Shown here: positions 26,727-40,996 of the stretch, piece by piece
Position numbering within the stretch: position 1 is the stretch's first letter
How the letters are laid out: every line of letters starts with the position of its first letter
NCBI RefSeq assembly: GCF_010500995.1
Contig: NZ_QVMK01000005.1
Coordinates: forward strand, 41,309 to 105,308
DNA: 64,000 bases
From: Bacteroides sp. 224
Lineage (GTDB): Bacteria > Bacteroidota > Bacteroidia > Bacteroidales > Bacteroidaceae
Direction: 5' to 3'
Made by a program: the position numbers and the translations under genes
The notes under the pieces: model-generated
The model's input: only the letters and a program-made list of their open reading frames with translations
Databases searched by the model: none
What the model was told of the DNA's origin: nothing

Positions 26727-27512
26727 TTAATACAACTGCCCCGTTTTATGAGGATCTTTCAAATCTACCCAGAAGATATGAATAGGTTCTCCCGAATCTT
26801 GTCGGCCATTATTGTTGGCATCAAGTTGAGCGAAAACATACATTAAGTCATTCTCTGGGTCGTATTCCGATTTAATGGTTGAGTAGTTCTCGGGAACGAG
26901 TGCTTTTTGTCTTTCTCCTTTCCAATCGAATAAATAAAACCTTCTGAGGTCTTTCACATTTATAAAGCCGTCTTTATTGGTATCTTCGTTATAAACAGAC
27001 ACCATAAAGTAGTCTCTATGTACAGGCTTTGTGTTCAATGTATCTTTAGAGGATGTTGGATAATATAAAGTTCTGACGAGCACAGGCTTTTCAAAGAACA
27101 GTTTCTTTTTATTCTCTTTTAAGTCATAAAGAGAAACATTTACCATGTTGTAGCCAAATGTTGCTTCAATGCCCGGCATGAAATTATAATTCCAGTTATT
27201 GCCGTTGCTGTGTGCAAAATCAGAATAGTTTTGATGATAGCAGTTTGAGCCAATGAATGTAGTTTTAGTATCTCTATTCAGATTCACCTTATATATATTA
27301 GTAATTCTTATTTGAGGAATACCGGTTAGCAGTACATTGCTTGGCCGGGTTTCAATAGATAAGGAGTCGCTTTGTAAATCATCAACGTGGTTATTCTCTC
27401 TATTTTGAGCAGGGGTACTGACCTGAAAACCTTTTTCATCAAGCTTTCCTTCGGAGCAGCCGGTTAATAAAGAAATAGATAATGCAATGAAGATCGTTGA
27501 CAGTTGTTTCAT
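26727..27512 (-). CDS. Lipoprotein with EF-hand-like calcium motifs
   Basis: The 261-residue product has a lipoprotein signal with lipobox LLTGC at 15-19. Two EF-hand-like loops are visible: DTNKDGFINVKDL and DANNNGRQDSGEP. Both have the Dx(D/N)x(D/N)G acidic pattern that binds calcium. The rest is beta-rich. It is convergent with the large secreted protein. The role is unknown; a surface-exposed calcium-binding protein is the simplest reading. Confidence 0.72.
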   Translation of the reverse strand: MKQLSTIFIALSISLLTGCSEGKLDEKGFQVSTPAQNRENNHVDDLQSDSLSIETRPSNVLLTGIPQIRITNIYKVNLNRDTKTTFIGSNCYHQNYSDFAHSNGNNWNYNFMPGIEATFGYNMVNVSLYDLKENKKKLFFEKPVLVRTLYYPTSSKDTLNTKPVHRDYFMVSVYNEDTNKDGFINVKDLRRFYLFDWKGERQKALVPENYSTIKSEYDPENDLMYVFAQLDANNNGRQDSGEPIHIFWVDLKDPHKTGQLY

Positions 27513-27735
27513 CTTTGTATGTTTTATTGAGATAGATGGATTTTTATGTTTGATTCTTGTTGTAAATATAGGTATTTATTCGTTTTCTAACAATCGGAAC
27601 GGTGCTTTTTATATATTTTGTAAACAAAAGAGGAAGCTTTATACATTCTCTCAAAAATACATAGATGCGTCGAAAAGATGCTCTACAACGCTTTGTGGAG
27701 GTCTTTGATTTTGAGCCTTCAACTCCAATGAGTAC

Positions 27736-27808
27736 ACGCGTCAACTTCGCAAACTTGACGCGTGTACTCTTCAAACTTGATGCGTGTACTCTTTGAAGTT
27801 GATGCGTG
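27736..27808. repeat. 22-bp periodic array with ACGCG/ATGCG core, 4 units
   Basis: Cores ACGCG, ACGCG, ATGCG and ATGCG start at 27736, 27758, 27780 and 27802, exactly 22 bp apart. Units two and three share GTGTACTCTT followed by A/GAACTTG or GAAGTTG. It lies in the 480-bp gap between divergent genes (27512 minus and 27993 plus). The remainder of that gap shows no other structure I can name. Confidence 0.85.
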
Positions 27809-27992
27809 TTTTTTTGTTTAATGGTGAGGATGTAAATAAAAAGAAAATATGCTGTGTGGAGCGTTTTTTCATGAATTTCATTAAAAAGGGAAATGAATGA
27901 TTCTATATTTTTGTATCTTTATAAAATAATAGATTGAACTATAAAGAAAATCGATTATTGGGGAGAGTGAGAATGTTTTAATATAGAGGTGT

Positions 27993-28328
27993 ATGAATAA
28001 AAAAGAAATAAAAAAGGAACTATTTAATAAATTGATGCAAGTACATGCTTTATGGTCTTTTAAAGAGCCTGAAATAAACCGGATCTCTGATGAAATGCTT
28101 ATTGAGAAAGTTTTACTTCATTTAGATATACAGGATATTAATAGACTTTTTTCAATTTTTCCCAAGAAGAAGATAAAAGAAGTTTGGGTTCATCAAATTA
28201 TTCCATTGGAGCCACAGTATCACTCATATAATATATTGTTTAGTCTCTTGTATTTTAATATTAAAAATCCGAATCGCTATATAAAAATGAGGTCTAATCA
28301 GTATGTTAAATCATTATTACAAAAATGA
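27993..28328 (+). CDS. Antitoxin-like protein of an AbiE-type pair (DUF6922-like)
   Basis: The 111-residue protein is basic and helical (MNKKEIKKELFNKLMQVHAL). The phrase LIEKVLLHLDIQDINRLFSI resembles the small antitoxin-like proteins that precede AbiEii nucleotidyltransferases in Bacteroidetes. The next open frame overlaps it as ATGA and begins like such a toxin, which supports the call. The low-GC sequence differs from flanking genes, as is common for toxin-antitoxin cassettes. The partner is truncated, so the pair is probably inactive. Confidence 0.55.
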   Translation: MNKKEIKKELFNKLMQVHALWSFKEPEINRISDEMLIEKVLLHLDIQDINRLFSIFPKKKIKEVWVHQIIPLEPQYHSYNILFSLLYFNIKNPNRYIKMRSNQYVKSLLQK

Positions 28329-28411
28329 AAGGATTAGCAGTTCATACGCAGAAATTGTTTGAACCTATCAGTCAGTTAGAATGTATAAGAGAGTATGTTT
28401 TTAACTCCTAA
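28325..28411 (+). pseudogene. AbiEii-type nucleotidyltransferase toxin remnant
   Basis: An ATG overlapping the preceding stop (ATGA) opens MKGLAVHTQKLFEPISQLEC, the usual beginning of Bacteroidetes AbiEii-like toxins, where a GG-x-A-L nucleotidyltransferase motif should follow. Instead the frame ends after 28 residues. A second frame over 28400-28502 (KYEINPLQIQEYIAEEIKKY) may be another remnant. The catalytic domain is gone. The overlap with the antitoxin-like gene is a feature of intact pairs. Confidence 0.55.
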
Positions 28412-28526
28412 GTATGAAATTAATCCATTACAAATTCAGGAATACATAGCAGAGGAGATAAAAAAATATAATGTAGTCATAATGAATAGGAATAAATCTT
28501 GATCACCATCAATTTCTAATAAAATC

Positions 28527-29216
28527 ATGAATAACCAAATCAACCAACAACTCCATGCATTGGCAGAGAGCGATTACAAAGCATTTAACGAAAAACTCAT
28601 TCCTACGAAGTATGCTATACTCGGCATTCGTATGCCTGCACTTAAAAAGTTGGCAAAGGAACTGGCAACAAATCCGAATGTAGAAACTTATCTTGAAAAT
28701 GCAGAGTTTACTACTTACGAACATATTCTTCTTTATGGGTTGGTATTGGGACAGCTTAAAAAGCCTTCCTTGGAAACCGTGTTTCGTTATTTAGACCCTT
28801 TAATTCTGAAGTTCGATAATTGGGCACATGTAGATACTATTATTTCTTCTCTAAAAATATTCGGAAAGTACCCTGAGGAGGTACTTGCCCATTACTTGCC
28901 TCTCAAAACTGATGAAGGAGAATTTACAAAGCGTACATTTGTTATTATCCTGATGGATTATTTTATAAATGAAACCTACATAGAGAAAACATTGAAGCAT
29001 TTCTCGGAAGTGCCGCAAGGACAATATTATGTGGATATGGCTATTGCCTGGGCTATGAGCGTAGGGCTTATTAAGTTTTACGATAACACTCTGCCTTTGC
29101 TGGAACAAAAAGCCTTCTCGAAGTTTGTACATAATAAATCTATCCAGAAAGCGCGTGAAAGTTTCCGTGTATCACCAGTAATTAAGGAACTGTTGAATGA
29201 AATGAAGATGAAATAA
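28527..29216 (+). CDS. DNA alkylation repair protein, AlkD-like
   Basis: The 229-residue all-helical protein has the HEAT-repeat pattern of AlkD-type glycosylases: YKAFNEKLIPTKYAILGIRM, PALKKLAKEL, LPLKTDEGEFTKRTFVIILM and VDMAIAWAMSVGLIKF. Tryptophans and acids in FDNWAHVDTI match those that contact modified bases. It would remove bulky or positively charged alkylated bases. It stands alone between the toxin-antitoxin remnant and glmS. The sub-family assignment is less certain than the fold. Confidence 0.82.
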   Translation: MNNQINQQLHALAESDYKAFNEKLIPTKYAILGIRMPALKKLAKELATNPNVETYLENAEFTTYEHILLYGLVLGQLKKPSLETVFRYLDPLILKFDNWAHVDTIISSLKIFGKYPEEVLAHYLPLKTDEGEFTKRTFVIILMDYFINETYIEKTLKHFSEVPQGQYYVDMAIAWAMSVGLIKFYDNTLPLLEQKAFSKFVHNKSIQKARESFRVSPVIKELLNEMKMK

Positions 29217-29390
29217 CCTCTTTCCCCTGAGGAGACTGTATTTTTAGGCTTGCTTTCATAATGCTTTGTTTTGTAGTACAAATGTAACATTTGTATATGC
29301 TTTAATCTTTTTAACCCTTAATTTATTGCTTTTTGCTCTTTTCTTTGCAATTATTCTCATTTCAAAGAAATTTCTTTTTATGAAAATACA

Positions 29391-29398
29391 TATCTTTG
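29391..29398 (+). promoter_or_regulatory. -7 element TATCTTTG for the glmS-carAB operon
   Basis: TATCTTTG matches TAnnTTTG and lies 33 bp before the glmS ATG. No clear -33 box precedes it. Confidence 0.55.
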
Positions 29399-29431
29399 CA
29401 GCCGATTAAAAACAAATAACCATTTTATAAA

Positions 29432-31276
29432 ATGTGTGGAATTGTAGGCTACATCGGTAAACAGCAAGCCTACCCCATCCTAATAAAAGGGCTGAAACGG
29501 TTAGAGTACCGTGGATACGACAGCGCAGGGGTAGCACTCATCAGTGATCAACAAGATCTCAATGTTTATAAGGCGAAAGGAAAAGTTTCCGAACTCGAAG
29601 AATTCGTCATTTCAAAAGATATTTCAGGTAACATTGGTATTGCACATACACGCTGGGCTACTCACGGGGAACCTTGTTCAGCAAACGCCCATCCCCACTA
29701 TTCTTCTTCCGAAACTCTCGCTCTCATTCACAACGGTATTATTGAAAATTACGCTTCTCTCAAAGAAAAACTCCAAGCCAAAGGCTATTCTTTTAAAAGT
29801 AGTACCGACACAGAAGTTCTTGTTCAACTCATCGAATACATTAAACGAACCAACCAAATAGATTTACTCTCGGCCGTTCAGTTGGCTCTTAACGAAGTGA
29901 TAGGTGCGTATGCCATTGCAGTGCTGGAAAAAGATCATCCGGATGTGATTATCGCAGCTCGTAAAAGTAGTCCGCTGGTAGTAGGAATAGGAGAAGATGA
30001 ATTCTTTCTGGCTTCGGATGCCACTCCCATTGTAGAATATACCGATAAAGTAGTGTATTTGCAAGATGGAGAGATTGCCGTCATCGAACGAAACAAAGAG
30101 CTAAAGGTGGTAGATTTGAATAATGTAGAATCTACCCCCGAAGTGAAGCAGGTAGTCATGAATATCGGTCAGTTGGAAAAAGGAGGCTATCCTCACTTTA
30201 TGTTGAAAGAGATTATCGAGCAGCCCGATTGTATTTATGACTGTATGCGCGGGCGAATTAATGTAGATGCAAACAATGTGGTTCTTTCGGCTGTTATTGA
30301 TTATAAAGAAAGACTGTTGGAAGCTAAACGTTTTATAATTGTAGCCTGTGGTACTTCCTGGCATGCCGGACTGATTGGTAAGCAACTGATTGAAAGCTTT
30401 TGCCGCATTCCGGTAGAAGTGGAATATGCTTCGGAGTTTCGGTATCGCGATCCGGTGATTGACGAAAGCGATGTAGTTATTGCCATTTCGCAATCCGGAG
30501 AAACAGCCGATACGCTGGCTGCTGTGGAATTGGCTCGCAGCCGGGGAGCTTTTATATATGGTATATGCAATTCCGTAGGTTCATCTATACCACGTGCCAC
30601 AGATACAGGGTCTTACATTCATGTAGGGCCGGAAATAGGGGTAGCATCTACCAAAGCTTTTACCGGACAGGTAACAGTACTCACTATGCTGGCGCTTACC
30701 TTGGCTAAGGAAAAACAAACCATAAATAACGATGAATATCTGAAAGTGGTACAAGAACTTAGTTTGATTCCTGAAAAAATGAAGCAGGTACTTAAACTAA
30801 ATGATCGGATTGCCGAACTGTCGAAGATATTCACTTATGCTCGCAACTTTATTTATCTGGGACGTGGATATAGTTATCCGGTTGCTCTGGAAGGAGCTTT
30901 GAAACTGAAGGAAATCTCCTACATTCATGCCGAAGGCTATCCGGCAGCCGAAATGAAGCATGGCCCGATTGCCTTGATAGACGAAGAGATGCCTGTAGTT
31001 GTAGTAGCCACCCATAACGGATTGTACGAAAAAGTATTAAGTAATATACAAGAAATTAAAGCTCGGAAAGGAAAAGTAATTGCCATTGTAACCGAAGGGG
31101 ATGAGATAATTAGTAATATAGCCGATTATTGCATCGAACTTCCTGCTTCTATGGAGTGTTTAGATCCTTTGGTGGCAACTGTGCCCTTGCAACTGCTTGC
31201 TTATCATGTAGCAGTATGTAAAGGGTTGGATGTAGATCAACCCAGAAACCTGGCCAAATCAGTAACTGTAGAATAA
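29432..31276 (+). CDS. glmS: Glutamine--fructose-6-phosphate aminotransferase
   Basis: The 614-residue cytoplasmic enzyme makes glucosamine 6-phosphate, the entry to amino-sugar and cell-wall synthesis. The N-terminal glutaminase domain starts with the catalytic cysteine (MCGIVGYIGKQQAYPILIKG). Two sugar-isomerase domains follow, with ACGTSWHAG, SQSGETADTLAA and the C-terminal PRNLAKSVTVE. The stop is 2 bp before the next start, so it leads an operon with two other glutamine-using genes. Confidence 0.96.
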   Translation: MCGIVGYIGKQQAYPILIKGLKRLEYRGYDSAGVALISDQQDLNVYKAKGKVSELEEFVISKDISGNIGIAHTRWATHGEPCSANAHPHYSSSETLALIHNGIIENYASLKEKLQAKGYSFKSSTDTEVLVQLIEYIKRTNQIDLLSAVQLALNEVIGAYAIAVLEKDHPDVIIAARKSSPLVVGIGEDEFFLASDATPIVEYTDKVVYLQDGEIAVIERNKELKVVDLNNVESTPEVKQVVMNIGQLEKGGYPHFMLKEIIEQPDCIYDCMRGRINVDANNVVLSAVIDYKERLLEAKRFIIVACGTSWHAGLIGKQLIESFCRIPVEVEYASEFRYRDPVIDESDVVIAISQSGETADTLAAVELARSRGAFIYGICNSVGSSIPRATDTGSYIHVGPEIGVASTKAFTGQVTVLTMLALTLAKEKQTINNDEYLKVVQELSLIPEKMKQVLKLNDRIAELSKIFTYARNFIYLGRGYSYPVALEGALKLKEISYIHAEGYPAAEMKHGPIALIDEEMPVVVVATHNGLYEKVLSNIQEIKARKGKVIAIVTEGDEIISNIADYCIELPASMECLDPLVATVPLQLLAYHVAVCKGLDVDQPRNLAKSVTVE

Positions 31277-31278
31277 AG

Positions 31279-33162
31279 ATGGAACAATTAAAGCATGAAT
31301 GTGGCGTAGCCATGATCCGCCTGTTAAAACCTTTAGAGTATTATCAGGAAAAGTATGGAACATGGATGTATGGTTTAAATAAGCTCTATCTGTTGATGGA
31401 GAAACAACATAACCGGGGGCAGGAAGGAGCAGGGCTCGCCTGTGTGAAACTGGAAGCCAATCCCGGTGAGGAATACATGTTTCGCGAACGGGCAGAAGGT
31501 GCCGATGCCATTACCGAGATATTCGGGACAGTTCAGAGTCATTTCAAGCATCTCCATCCCGAACAGTTACATGATGCGGAATATGCCAAGAAATATCTGC
31601 CTTTTGCAGGCGAAGTTTATATGGGCCATTTAAGATATAGTACTACCGGTAAATCCGGTATTTCTTTTGTCCACCCGTTTCTTCGCCGGAACAATTGGCG
31701 AGCCAAGAACCTGGCGCTTTGCGGTAACTTCAATATGACAAATGTAGATGAAATATTTGCTCGGATTACAGCCATCGGCCAGCATCCCAGAAAATATGCT
31801 GATACTTATATTATGTTGGAGCAAATAGGTCACCGACTCGATAGGGAAGTGGAAAGACTCTTTCAGGAATGCGAAAGGGAAGGACTTACCGGCATGGATA
31901 TAACTCATGGCATTGAGGAGCGAATGGATATTTCGAACGTATTAAAAACATCTACCAAAGATTGGGATGGAGGATATGTAATTTGTGGACTTACCGGTAG
32001 CGGAGAATCATTCGCGGTGAGAGATTCCTGGGGCATTCGTCCTGCATTCTGGTATATGGATGATGAAATAGTAGTGGTAGCCTCTGAGCGTCCGGTGATT
32101 CAGACAGTGTTAAATGTTTCTGCAGATGCTATCAAAGAGTTGCAGCCCGGTCAATCTATTCTGGTCAACAAAGCCGGAAAGATGCGTTTGGCGCAGATCA
32201 ATAAAGTGCGTGAAGTGAAGAAATGCTCTTTTGAACGCATCTATTTCTCTCGTGGTAGTGATGTGGATATTTACAACGAGCGGAAAATGTTGGGAAGAAC
32301 CTTGGTTGATCCTATCTTGAAAACTATTAATGGCGATGTAAAGAATACAGTTTTCTCGTTCATCCCTAATACAGCCGAAGTCGCTTTCTACGGAATGCTC
32401 GAAGGGTTTGATAATTACCTGAATAAAGAGAAAATCAAACGAATCGAAGCGTTAGGGCATAACCCGAGCCATGAAGAGTTGGACGAAATACTTTCCATGC
32501 GCATCCGTAGCGAGAAGGTAGCCATTAAAGACATTAAACTCCGTACATTTATAGCAGAAGGAAACAGTCGGAACGATCTGGCTGCCCATGTATACGATGT
32601 AACCTACGGAAGCATTGTTCCCAATGTAGATAACCTGGTAGTTATTGATGATAGTATTGTTCGGGGAACCACCCTGAAACAAAGTATTATTGCTATCCTG
32701 GATCGTTTGCAACCAAAGAAGATAATCATTGTATCTTCCTCTCCACAAGTACGTTATCCCGATTATTACGGCATTGATATGGCGAGGATGAACGAATTTA
32801 TCGCCTTCAAAGCTGCCATCGAATTATTGAAAGAGCGCGAAATGAAGGACGTGATTGAACGTGCTTATAACAAAGCCAAAGACCAACAGAAGTTACCCGG
32901 AGAACAAATGGTTAACTATGTGAAAGAAATATATGCACCCTTTACCGATGAAGAAATATCAGCCAAGATCGCTGAAATGCTAACCCCAAAAGGAACAAAA
33001 GCCAAAGTAGAACTTGTATATCAACCTTTGGCCGGACTGCATGAAGCTTGTCCAAACCACAAAGGAGATTGGTATTTCAGTGGGGATTATCCAACATCGG
33101 GTGGTGTGAAGCTTGTCAACCAAGCATTTATAGATTATATCGAACAAATTTACCAATTCTAA
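31279..33162 (+). CDS. Amidophosphoribosyltransferase-like protein (second PurF type)
   Basis: The 627-residue protein combines a class II glutamine amidotransferase domain and a phosphoribosyltransferase domain with the PRPP motif NLVVIDDSIVRGTT. The nucleophile cysteine is at residue 8 (MEQLKHECGVAMIRL), not at position 2 as in GlmS, so a short propeptide must be removed for activity. It is longer than standard PurF (about 470-500 residues) and has an insertion around residues 370-420 (NKEKIKRIEALGHNPSHEEL). In Bacteroides this variant sits between glmS and carA. Its role may be purine synthesis or ammonia transfer; context does not decide. Confidence 0.85.
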   Translation: MEQLKHECGVAMIRLLKPLEYYQEKYGTWMYGLNKLYLLMEKQHNRGQEGAGLACVKLEANPGEEYMFRERAEGADAITEIFGTVQSHFKHLHPEQLHDAEYAKKYLPFAGEVYMGHLRYSTTGKSGISFVHPFLRRNNWRAKNLALCGNFNMTNVDEIFARITAIGQHPRKYADTYIMLEQIGHRLDREVERLFQECEREGLTGMDITHGIEERMDISNVLKTSTKDWDGGYVICGLTGSGESFAVRDSWGIRPAFWYMDDEIVVVASERPVIQTVLNVSADAIKELQPGQSILVNKAGKMRLAQINKVREVKKCSFERIYFSRGSDVDIYNERKMLGRTLVDPILKTINGDVKNTVFSFIPNTAEVAFYGMLEGFDNYLNKEKIKRIEALGHNPSHEELDEILSMRIRSEKVAIKDIKLRTFIAEGNSRNDLAAHVYDVTYGSIVPNVDNLVVIDDSIVRGTTLKQSIIAILDRLQPKKIIIVSSSPQVRYPDYYGIDMARMNEFIAFKAAIELLKEREMKDVIERAYNKAKDQQKLPGEQMVNYVKEIYAPFTDEEISAKIAEMLTPKGTKAKVELVYQPLAGLHEACPNHKGDWYFSGDYPTSGGVKLVNQAFIDYIEQIYQF

Positions 33163-33261
33163 AGCCTCTCCCCGTCCCTCTCCCAAGGAGAGGGAGAAAA
33201 GGGATGAAAGCTTTGACTATGAGATTATGATAAAGGATAACAAATAAAATGCAGAAAGATT

Positions 33262-37803
<4,542 letters not shown>

Positions 37804-37828
37804 GGTAGGGTTCGGTAAGAAGGACTTT

Positions 37829-37936
37829 TCACCACAGATTAACACAGATTTTCACAGATTATTAACTAAAACTCTGTCCTCTTGGGTTTGTTGTGAAATA
37901 ATTTAATCTGTGAAAATCTGTGCTAATCTGTGGTGA
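37829..37936. repeat. Hairpin with 10-bp tandem arms (CACAGATT type)
   Basis: CACAGATT occurs at 37833, 37843 and 37853. The inverse AATCTGTG occurs three times at 10-bp steps in the right arm, ending near 37935. The arms are about 32 bp and nearly perfect, with a loop of about 42 bp. It follows the carAB stop and could end that transcript. A shorter relative is at 56564-56634. Confidence 0.82.
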
Positions 37937-37981
37937 GTTCACTTAAAACCACTATAAATTTAAGCTAATTTTGCCAACAGG

Positions 37982-38013
37982 TTTAGATAAATAAAACTTT
38001 AGCCGTATCTTTG
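37982..38013 (+). promoter_or_regulatory. Promoter of the GH3 gene
   Basis: TTTA at 37982, a 20-bp gap and TATCTTTG at 38006-38013 fit the Bacteroides -33/-7 pattern. The ATG at 38053 follows 39 bp later. Confidence 0.55.
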
Positions 38014-38052
38014 AACTGAAAAAACGTAATTTAATACCTAAAATTAAAAGTG

Positions 38053-40422
38053 ATGACTGTAAGATCTAAACTTAGTATTCTTCTTCTCTTTTTATGTATC
38101 CCTTTTATTTCTTTTGCTCAAAAGAAGGGTACTATCTACCAGAAAGGATGGATAGACTTTAATAAAAATGGGAAAATGGACGTTTACGAAAACCCGAACG
38201 CCCCTGTTGAAGAAAGAATAAACGATTTGTTGAGCCAAATGAATCTGGATGAAAAAACCTGCCAGATGGCTACCCTCTACGGCTCGGGCAGAGTTTTGAA
38301 AGATGCATTGCCGCACGAAGGATGGAAAAATGAAATCTGGAAAGACGGCATCGGAAATATCGACGAAGAGCATAACGGCTTAGGTAAATTCCGCGGAGAA
38401 TATGCTTTCCCATACACCAAGCATGTAGATACAAAACATACCTATCAGCGTTGGTTTGTAGAGCAAACCCGTTTAGGCATACCTGTAGACTTCACCAACG
38501 AAGGTATTCGTGGTTTATGCCATTACCAGGCAACTTATTTTCCTTCGCAAAGCGGACAAGGAAGCACCTGGAATAAAGAACTGATTGCCCGCATCGGAGA
38601 AGCAGAAGCCAAAGAGGCCAATGCTTTAGGCTATACCAACATTTACTCTCCTATACTTGATATTGCTCAAGATCCCAGATGGGGACGTGCCGTAGAGTGT
38701 TATGGCGAAGATCCTTATTTGGTAGGTCAGTTGGGTAAACAAATGATTACCAGCTTGCAAAAACAAAACTTGGTAGCTACTCCCAAACATTTTGCCGTAT
38801 ATAGTATTCCCGTAGGAGGGCGCGATGGTGGTACGCGTACCGACCCGCATGTGGCTCCTCGTGAGATGCGTACGCTTTATCTGGAACCTTTCCGCATGGC
38901 ATTTCAGGAAGCCGGTGCTTTGGGTGTAATGAGCTCATACAACGATTATGATGGTGAACCGATTACCGGAAGCTATCGTTTCCTGACCGAAATTCTTCGT
39001 CATGAATGGGGTTTTAAAGGTTATGTGGTTTCTGATAGTGAAGCAGTAGAATTTATCCACAACAAACATAAAGTAGCAGATGATTATGTAGACGGTATTG
39101 CACAATCTATCAATGCCGGATTAAATATTCGTACCAACTTTACCGAGCCGGATGAATTTATCATTCCTTTGCGTAAAGCCATTGAAGAAGGAAAGATTTC
39201 CATGGATATGGTAAATGAACGGGTAGCCGAAATACTTCGTGTGAAGTTCTGGTTAGGGTTGTTTGATAACCCTTATCGTGGAGACGCTAAACAAGCAGAG
39301 AAAATAGTACATTCTAAAGAACATCAGGAGTTGGCTTTAGAAGCAGCTAAGCAGTCATTAGTGCTGTTGAAGAATGAAAATAATATGCTGCCTTTGAATA
39401 AATCTTTAAAGAAGATTGCCGTAATAGGTCCCAATGCAGACGAACAAAAGTATTTGATTTGTCGGTATGGCCCGGCTAATGCTTCTATCAAAACTGTATA
39501 TCAAGGGTTGAAAGAGTATTTACCTACGGCCGACGTTGTTTATAAAAAAGGTTGCGAGATTATCGACTCTAATTTCCCTTTAAGTGAAGTACTTAAGTTC
39601 GAAAAAACTCCGGAAGAATCACAAATGATTAATGAAGCAGTGGAAGCTGCCCGTAATGCCGAAGTAGCCATTATGGTACTTGGAGGTAATGAGTTGACAG
39701 TACGCGAAGATCGTTCCCGTACCAGTCTGGACTTACCCGGCAGACAACAAGAACTCTTGGAAGCCGTTTATGCTACAGGTACCCCGGTGGTACTGGTATT
39801 GTTAGACGGTAGAGCTTCTACCATTAATTATGCCGATAAATACATTCCTGCCATTATGCATGCATGGTTCCCCGGAGAAACCACAGGAACAGCCATTGCA
39901 CAAACCTTGTTCGGCGATTATAACCCGGCTGGAAGACTGGCTGTAACCTTCCCGAAAACAGTGGGACAGATACCTTTTGCCTTTCCTTTCAAACCCGGCT
40001 CTGATGTAGAAACCAAAACCGGATTGTTTGGAGCGTTATATCCTTTCGGACATGGTTTAAGCTATACGAAGTTTGAATATACTAATCTGAACATTACTCC
40101 TAAAACTCATGGTGTGCAAGGAGAGTTCACCGTTGCATGCAAAGTGAAAAATGTAGGCGACAGAGAAGGTGATGAAGTTGTTCAGCTTTATTTAAGAGAC
40201 GAAGTAAGTAGTGTAACTACCTACGTAAAAGTACTAAGAGGCTTTGAACGTATTACCTTGAAACCCGGTGAAGAGAAAACCGTTCAGTTTAAACTTACTC
40301 CTCAAGAACTTGGCTTGTGGGATAAGAATAATAAATTCACTGTAGAGCCCGGTACTTTTAAAGTAATGCTTGGAGCTTCTTCTGCCGATATTCGTTTAGA
40401 GGATACTTTTGAAGTGAAGTAG
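38053..40422 (+). CDS. Glycoside hydrolase family 3 beta-glucosidase-like enzyme
   Basis: The 789-residue secreted enzyme has a signal peptide (MTVRSKLSILLLFLCIPFIS, cleaved after SFAQ). It then has an EF-hand-like loop (DFNKNGKMDVYENP), the GH3 N-terminal barrel (DPRWGRAVECYGEDPYL; nucleophile aspartate in GYVVSDSEAVEFIHNKH), the C-terminal alpha/beta domain (LVLLKNENNMLPLNK) and a fibronectin III-like domain at the end. It hydrolyses beta-linked glucosides or xylosides in the periplasm; the exact sugar is not decided by sequence. It is a single gene, not next to a SusC/D pair. Confidence 0.9.
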   Translation: MTVRSKLSILLLFLCIPFISFAQKKGTIYQKGWIDFNKNGKMDVYENPNAPVEERINDLLSQMNLDEKTCQMATLYGSGRVLKDALPHEGWKNEIWKDGIGNIDEEHNGLGKFRGEYAFPYTKHVDTKHTYQRWFVEQTRLGIPVDFTNEGIRGLCHYQATYFPSQSGQGSTWNKELIARIGEAEAKEANALGYTNIYSPILDIAQDPRWGRAVECYGEDPYLVGQLGKQMITSLQKQNLVATPKHFAVYSIPVGGRDGGTRTDPHVAPREMRTLYLEPFRMAFQEAGALGVMSSYNDYDGEPITGSYRFLTEILRHEWGFKGYVVSDSEAVEFIHNKHKVADDYVDGIAQSINAGLNIRTNFTEPDEFIIPLRKAIEEGKISMDMVNERVAEILRVKFWLGLFDNPYRGDAKQAEKIVHSKEHQELALEAAKQSLVLLKNENNMLPLNKSLKKIAVIGPNADEQKYLICRYGPANASIKTVYQGLKEYLPTADVVYKKGCEIIDSNFPLSEVLKFEKTPEESQMINEAVEAARNAEVAIMVLGGNELTVREDRSRTSLDLPGRQQELLEAVYATGTPVVLVLLDGRASTINYADKYIPAIMHAWFPGETTGTAIAQTLFGDYNPAGRLAVTFPKTVGQIPFAFPFKPGSDVETKTGLFGALYPFGHGLSYTKFEYTNLNITPKTHGVQGEFTVACKVKNVGDREGDEVVQLYLRDEVSSVTTYVKVLRGFERITLKPGEEKTVQFKLTPQELGLWDKNNKFTVEPGTFKVMLGASSADIRLEDTFEVK

Positions 40423-40453
40423 TTTTTTGTTCTTATTCATTCTCTGGCCTTTT

Positions 40454-40563
40454 GCGGCCTACTGAATATATTGTAACGGCCGTTGGAATAATCTCCAGCG
40501 GCCGTTGCTGCATATTGGCGCGGCCGTGCGAATTTATTCCAACGGCCGTATAAATATCTCTCA
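40454..40563. repeat. 22-bp periodic array with CGGCCG core, 5 units
   Basis: Cores GCGGCCT, ACGGCCG, GCGGCCG, GCGGCCG and ACGGCCG start at 40454, 40476, 40498, 40520 and 40542, exactly 22 bp apart. Spacers are variable but often contain ATATTG or TTCCA before the core. The core matches the array at 16053. It lies 30 bp after the GH3 stop. Between 40564 and 40871 I see only AT-rich sequence without a gene. Confidence 0.87.
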
Positions 40564-40871
40564 TCGGGCTATTTGGTGTTTAGTAGGCATTTTAGGAGTC
40601 TTTTTCTTCTGGAAGAGGGAGTGTTTTGAATGATTTCTTGGTGTCTTATTGGTTTGTTATAGTGAATATTTATATCTTATTATTTGTGTAATTGTAATTT
40701 GGTATTAAAATAATCTTGTTATTTGTTTTAATTTGACAAAATGTATTTTGCTTAATTGGGTTTCCTTGCGTTTTTTTCTTTTGTTCGACCGGTTGGACTG
40801 AATATTGAATTCTAAGAGGCCTTAAAAAGCGAAATATTAATGGCTCATCACGGTTTGAAAAATGATTGAAT

Positions 40872-40977
40872 TTGAACCGCAGAGTTACGCAGATTAACGC
40901 AGAGGATTAAGTTTTAGTTCTATGCAGCATTGTGTTAATTAAAACTCTGCGTTAATCTGCGTAACTCTGCGGTTCAA
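40872..40977. repeat. Hairpin with 10-bp tandem arms (GCAGAGTTAC type) and ATGCAGCAT loop
   Basis: The left arm TTGAACCGCAGAG, TTACGCAGATTAACGCAGAG is answered by CTCTGCGTTAATCTGCGTAA and CTCTGCGGTTCAA. The arms are 33 bp and perfect or nearly so. The loop contains ATGCAGCAT at 40922-40930, the same palindrome class as in three elements with unrelated arms. Confidence 0.87.
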
Positions 40978-40996
40978 TATAACTCAAAACAAGATA

